Positions 60,797 to 64,000 of a DNA stretch of 64,000 bases are shown here, in pieces (position 1 is the stretch's first letter; every line of letters starts with the position of its first letter). The stretch is from Collimonas rhizosphaerae (GTDB taxonomy: Bacteria > Pseudomonadota > Gammaproteobacteria > Burkholderiales > Burkholderiaceae_D): the NCBI RefSeq assembly GCF_038896935.1, contig NZ_JBANDC010000019.1:1-64000 (forward strand). The letters are read 5' to 3'. The position numbers and the translations under genes were made by a program. The notes beneath the pieces are model-generated. The model had not been told where the DNA came from. It did not search any database and saw nothing but the letters and a program-made list of their open reading frames with translations.

Positions 60797-62647
60797 ATGA
60801 GACTGCGCACTTCGCTGATCATTTTACTGCTCCCCCTATCCGCAGCCGCCGCCGAACCGATACAACTGGCTGTCGACATGCGCGACGTGCCACGCAAAAT
60901 CATTCACGCGACACTGACCATTCCAGTGCAGCCTGGGCCTTTGACGCTGGCTTATCCGAAGTGGATGCCGAATGCGCATGAGGTGGCACCGATCGCTCAG
61001 CAGGTCGGGCTGACGATCAGCGCCAACGGCAAGCAGCTCGCTTGGCGGCGCGATCCGCTTGACCTCTACGCCTACCGCATCACGGTTCCCAACGGCGCGC
61101 ACAGCATCGAAGTCAGGACCGACTTTATCACTGCGTCGGCGGGAGGCACGGCCGGAGGCTCGACCAGCGACAAGTTGGCGGTGCTGAGCTGGAACGACGT
61201 GCTGCTTTATCCTTACGCCGGCCCAGCCACGCGCGTGGACCGCATCGAAATAACGCCGTCGCTGTTGCTGCCCGCGGGATGGCGGTATGCCAGCTCACTG
61301 CATCCAGCTGACAACGCCGCCGTCGGCACTGCCGGCCTGATCGCATTCCAGACAGTGTCATTGGAACAGCTGGTCGATTCGCCTCTGATCGCAGGCCGTT
61401 ATTTCCGTGAGGTGCCGCTGGCGTTGGGAATCACTCCTCCCCACTATCTCGACATGGTGGCCGACGCGCCGGAGAATCTAGAAGTCAATCAGGCCTACAT
61501 CGACAAGCTGTCCGAACTGATAAACCAAAGCAGTAAAATGTTCCGCAGCCACCACTACGATGCCTTCCGCATGCTCGTCACCCTGTCGGACGAGATCGAA
61601 GGACACGCAGCTGACCATCACCAGTCGCTAGATAACCGCCGCCCCGCGCGATTTCTGACCGATGAAGGAATGATGTCGCGCTATGCTAATTTTATGCCGC
61701 ATGATTTGGTCCATAGCTGGAACGGTAAATACCGTCGGCCCGACGGCATGACCACGCCGAACTTCCAAGTGCCGGTCGACAACAGCGGCTTGTGGGCCTA
61801 CGAAGGACTGACCGATTATCTGGGTGCCGTGCTCACGGCCCGTGCTGGCCTGTGGAACCGTGAACAATACCTCGGCATGCTGGGCGCAAGCGCAGCCCTC
61901 TTCAGCCACCGTAGCGGACGCCAGTGGCGCGATCTGCAAGACACAGCGGTGGCGGCTATGGCTTTGTGGGACAAAGGCGGCGGCGCCTACGACAACTGGC
62001 GTCGCAACGGTTTCGAGTTTTACGGCGAGGGCGCCCTGATATGGCTGGATGTGGATGTCACAATGCGCAATCGCAGCGACGGCCGCAAATCGCTGGACGA
62101 CTTCCTGGCGATGTTCAACGGTGGCGCCAATCTTGGCGCGCAAGTGAAGCCTTACTCGTTCGCCCAATTGGTCGCCGCGCTGAACAGTGTGGTGCCGAAC
62201 GACTGGGCGAACTTTCTCAACGAGCGCCTACATTCGCACAGCGGTGACGGTCCGATGGGTGGCATCACCGGCAGCGGCTACCGGCTGGTGTACCGAGACC
62301 GGCCCAGCGACTGGTCCAAGTCTAACGGCACCAAGGCATTTGAATATTCGATCGGCTTGAATATCAGCGGCGCCGGTGTGGTTGGCGACGTCCTTCCTGA
62401 TAGTGCTGGTGCCAAGGCGGGCTTCGTGCCTGGCATGTCGATCACCGCGGTCAATGGGCAGCCGTACAGCAACGCCGTTATGCAGGAGGCGATACGGGAT
62501 GCGAAAACCAACATCGCCGCCATCGAAGTTTCGTTGCGGGCCGCGGCACCGCTGCGATTGGACTATCACGACGGCGAACGTTTTCCGGTACTGGAACGCG
62601 TGCCCGGGACTCCGGATCGCTTGTCCGAGATCCTGCAGGCGCGCTGA
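60797..62647 (+). CDS. Peptidase M61-family protein with PDZ domain and altered zinc motif
   Basis: A 616-aa exported protein of the glycyl aminopeptidase (M61) family. It has a signal peptide (LIILLLPLSAAAAEP), an N-terminal beta domain, a peptidase domain and a PDZ domain near residues 515-590 (GAGVVGDVLPDSAGAKAGF). At the zinc site the sequence is H302-D303-L-V-H306 followed by SWNGKYRRP, where the family has HE-x-x-H. The downstream Glu in LWAYEGLTDY (about 336) is kept. The Glu-to-Asp change may lower or alter activity. It is otherwise full length. Confidence 0.88.
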   Translation: MRLRTSLIILLLPLSAAAAEPIQLAVDMRDVPRKIIHATLTIPVQPGPLTLAYPKWMPNAHEVAPIAQQVGLTISANGKQLAWRRDPLDLYAYRITVPNGAHSIEVRTDFITASAGGTAGGSTSDKLAVLSWNDVLLYPYAGPATRVDRIEITPSLLLPAGWRYASSLHPADNAAVGTAGLIAFQTVSLEQLVDSPLIAGRYFREVPLALGITPPHYLDMVADAPENLEVNQAYIDKLSELINQSSKMFRSHHYDAFRMLVTLSDEIEGHAADHHQSLDNRRPARFLTDEGMMSRYANFMPHDLVHSWNGKYRRPDGMTTPNFQVPVDNSGLWAYEGLTDYLGAVLTARAGLWNREQYLGMLGASAALFSHRSGRQWRDLQDTAVAAMALWDKGGGAYDNWRRNGFEFYGEGALIWLDVDVTMRNRSDGRKSLDDFLAMFNGGANLGAQVKPYSFAQLVAALNSVVPNDWANFLNERLHSHSGDGPMGGITGSGYRLVYRDRPSDWSKSNGTKAFEYSIGLNISGAGVVGDVLPDSAGAKAGFVPGMSITAVNGQPYSNAVMQEAIRDAKTNIAAIEVSLRAAAPLRLDYHDGERFPVLERVPGTPDRLSEILQAR

Positions 62648-62717
62648 CATGTTGGGCTAACCGATCGCTCGGCCAGCAACGTTGCTGGAACGGACGGCAT
62701 ATGGAATGGAGAGATAA

Positions 62718-63401
62718 ATGAAGTTGGTCAAAGCAAAACAGGTTTATGCGATAGTCTGCGCACTATTTTTGTTGTGCAATATAGCCACTGCTGACGAAAT
62801 CAATCAGGCAGGATGGCGGACCCACGTGATCGAATTAGCTAAGGCAAATTTTATACACCCAGCATGGGGATTTTCGCACAGCGTGCGTGACTATAATTTG
62901 GTCAAATCACTCGCCGAGCAAGACGAGGTAAAGCTTGACGACGACGTGCTATTCGCCTCTGCCTATCTACACGATATGGCTATGTTTCCAGGATGGGAAA
63001 AGCATGGAGTTGATCACGCCGACCAGGCAGCTGCCATTGTTGATACGGTATTGAACGGTAGCGGTTTCCCAGACGAAAAAATTGAAATGGTTCGTCTTGC
63101 GATCAGGACACATATGTATAACCGTGATCCGGCGGGTCCGGAAAGCGTCTATCTACATGATGCGGATGCACTAGACTGGCTAGGCGCGATTGGAATCATC
63201 CGAGCTTTTTCGATGATTGAGCCTAATGGAGGGCAACATGACAGTCATAACATGGTTGCGCTACTCGAAAATTACATGAAAAATGTGCCAAATCATGTAA
63301 TTTCTCCGGCTGGGAAAATGCTGGCGGTCGAGCGTAACGCAGAGGCCATGAATTATCTTAAGCAATTGAATTCCGAAACTGCGAACTTGAATTCATTGTG
63401 A
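62718..63401 (+). CDS. Exported HD-domain phosphohydrolase-like protein
   Basis: A 227-aa protein with a signal peptide (VYAIVCALFLLCNIATA) before an HD domain. Metal ligands are in place: His54 (FSHSVRDYN), His85-Asp86 (SAYLHDMAMF), His132 (RTHMYN) and Asp148/Asp150 (LHDADALDW). HD domains usually hydrolyse nucleotides or other phosphoesters in the cytoplasm, so the signal peptide is unusual. GGAGAG stands just before the ATG. The G+C content is lower than that of the upstream M61 gene. The substrate is unknown. Confidence 0.82.
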   Translation: MKLVKAKQVYAIVCALFLLCNIATADEINQAGWRTHVIELAKANFIHPAWGFSHSVRDYNLVKSLAEQDEVKLDDDVLFASAYLHDMAMFPGWEKHGVDHADQAAAIVDTVLNGSGFPDEKIEMVRLAIRTHMYNRDPAGPESVYLHDADALDWLGAIGIIRAFSMIEPNGGQHDSHNMVALLENYMKNVPNHVISPAGKMLAVERNAEAMNYLKQLNSETANLNSL

Positions 63402-63826
63402 ACCATTGGTCTTAATGAATTAGTCAGGCCGTGAAATGCGATGTCTATACCGGTATTGTGCGGAGTAAGAAGGGCGATATGGATCTACGGCAACAACTAG
63501 TTTTACCTTAATTTCTTCTAATTTGAAGGGGTAACAACGAGTGTCCGTTATGGAGAAATCCGTGTGACAGCTATGGGTCGAAATCAACCTGCTGCGGCCG
63601 GCTCGAAACGGCCAGGAGCAGCCACTGACAAATTCAGCCCAAAGCGGACATTTGGACGTCATCATCGTATGCTACGCGTTGGTTTAATAAAGATTCGTAC
63701 CTCTCTATCAAACCGGGTACGCAAAGCCCGCAGGATCTGCAGGCATCAGCATTTGGCGTGTATCCAATCTACAAGGCCATGCCGATGATTGAAAAATTAA
63801 TTTCCGAAAATTGATTGAAAGACCTT
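63402..63826. other. Intergenic region with a gene remnant and a possible dispersed repeat
   Basis: Apart from the remnant at 63629-63814, this stretch holds ATGGGTCGAAATCAACCTGC and a following GC-rich part up to AAGCGGACATT (63573-63655). It resembles non-coding segments scattered in many proteobacterial genomes. No intact gene is visible. Confidence 0.35.
63629..63814 (+). pseudogene. Possible C-terminal gene remnant, unknown
   Basis: A 61-codon open frame with no start until an internal ATG near its end. The part YATRWFNKDSYLSIKPGTQS followed by PQDLQASAFGVYPIYKAMPM and IEKLISEN reads like real protein, while the first ~15 codons overlap the dispersed segment described for this region. 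I do not recognise a family. It could be the end of a gene cut by insertion of that segment. Confidence 0.3.
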
Positions 63827-64000
63827 ATGAACAAACCACTTCTCGAAATGTTGGGATTGAAAAAAAAGCCGGTTACGACTCGTTCCGGGACAGTCACACG
63901 CATCGGATTTGCCCATCCCAGCGGGGAAACGCAAGGGTACTTTGTACTGGTGCTTGAGGGTGAAAGGGAGCCGATCAAATTCCTGTTTCAGAAACCGCGC
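63827..64000 (+). CDS. Hypothetical protein, partial (runs off right edge)
   Basis: The first 58 codons of a gene that continues past the window. It begins NKPLLEMLGLKKKPVTTRSG and continues TVTRIGFAHPSGETQGYFVL and VLEGEREPIKFLFQK, a pattern with alternating strands. It starts 12 bases after the stop of the preceding remnant. No family can be named from this part. Confidence 0.5.
   Translation, partial: MNKPLLEMLGLKKKPVTTRSGTVTRIGFAHPSGETQGYFVLVLEGEREPIKFLFQKPR

Overview
The window reads as chromosomal DNA of a betaproteobacterium in the Oxalobacteraceae (Collimonas, Herbaspirillum or Janthinobacterium-like). This is inferred from the high-GC host genes, the character of ftsK, lolA, rarA, serS and trxB, and the many transport and regulatory loci. 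The genus is a guess. Two stretches (about 45.6-54.3 kb and parts of 57.1-64 kb) are visibly richer in A+T than the rest and look accessory.

Layout. 0-7 kb: 3' end of a phosphohexomutase, a membrane acyltransferase, a two-gene RND efflux operon, and a radical SAM gene behind a perfect LexA box. 7-14 kb: housekeeping genes (Smr protein, trxB, ftsK-lolA, fdxA, rarA). 14-17.4 kb: a hydantoin/allantoin-type locus with a GntR regulator divergent from an NCS1 permease and a racemase; two near-identical palindromes lie between them. 18-22.5 kb: an ECF sigma factor, a FecR anti-sigma factor, a TonB-dependent siderophore receptor and a free-standing STN-domain protein. 22.6-28.3 kb: an envelope locus with a secreted Ig-like protein, a lipoprotein carrying a HEXXH metalloprotease motif, and a divergent autotransporter whose passenger has a ClpP/COG3904-like segment. 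28.7-29.4 kb: a small Cys-rich protein and a free-standing IS5-type DUF4096 protein. A shared leader element with a terminator-like hairpin precedes both the autotransporter and the small Cys-rich gene.

29.4-43.8 kb is one metabolic region: an Asp/Glu-racemase-family protein, a D-amino-acid dehydrogenase-like oxidase and a polar amino-acid ABC importer on the minus strand; then on the plus strand an XRE-cupin regulator, an aminopeptidase P and a complete dipeptide ABC importer flanked by two paralogous binding proteins. Together these suggest uptake and breakdown of peptides and (D-)amino acids. serS and tRNA-Ser(CGA) follow.

45.6-54.3 kb is an island of small orphan genes directly downstream of tRNA-Ser. 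It holds an integrase remnant, a phage replication-protein remnant, several small proteins of immunity-like or DUF families (YcxB-like, DUF6228, DUF2199, DUF4234-like), a duplicated gene end, a PIN-domain remnant, a DUF2971 protein, a DUF6602 nuclease-like protein and a truncated phage HNH endonuclease. Core-like sequence resumes with hemN and a fatty acid desaturase, convergent and each with a perfect FNR-type box upstream. The last 7 kb carry an LprI-like protein, an HxlR regulator divergent from a quinone-reductase-like SDR, small redox and membrane genes, an M61 peptidase with an altered zinc motif, an exported HD-domain protein, and a gene running off the right edge.
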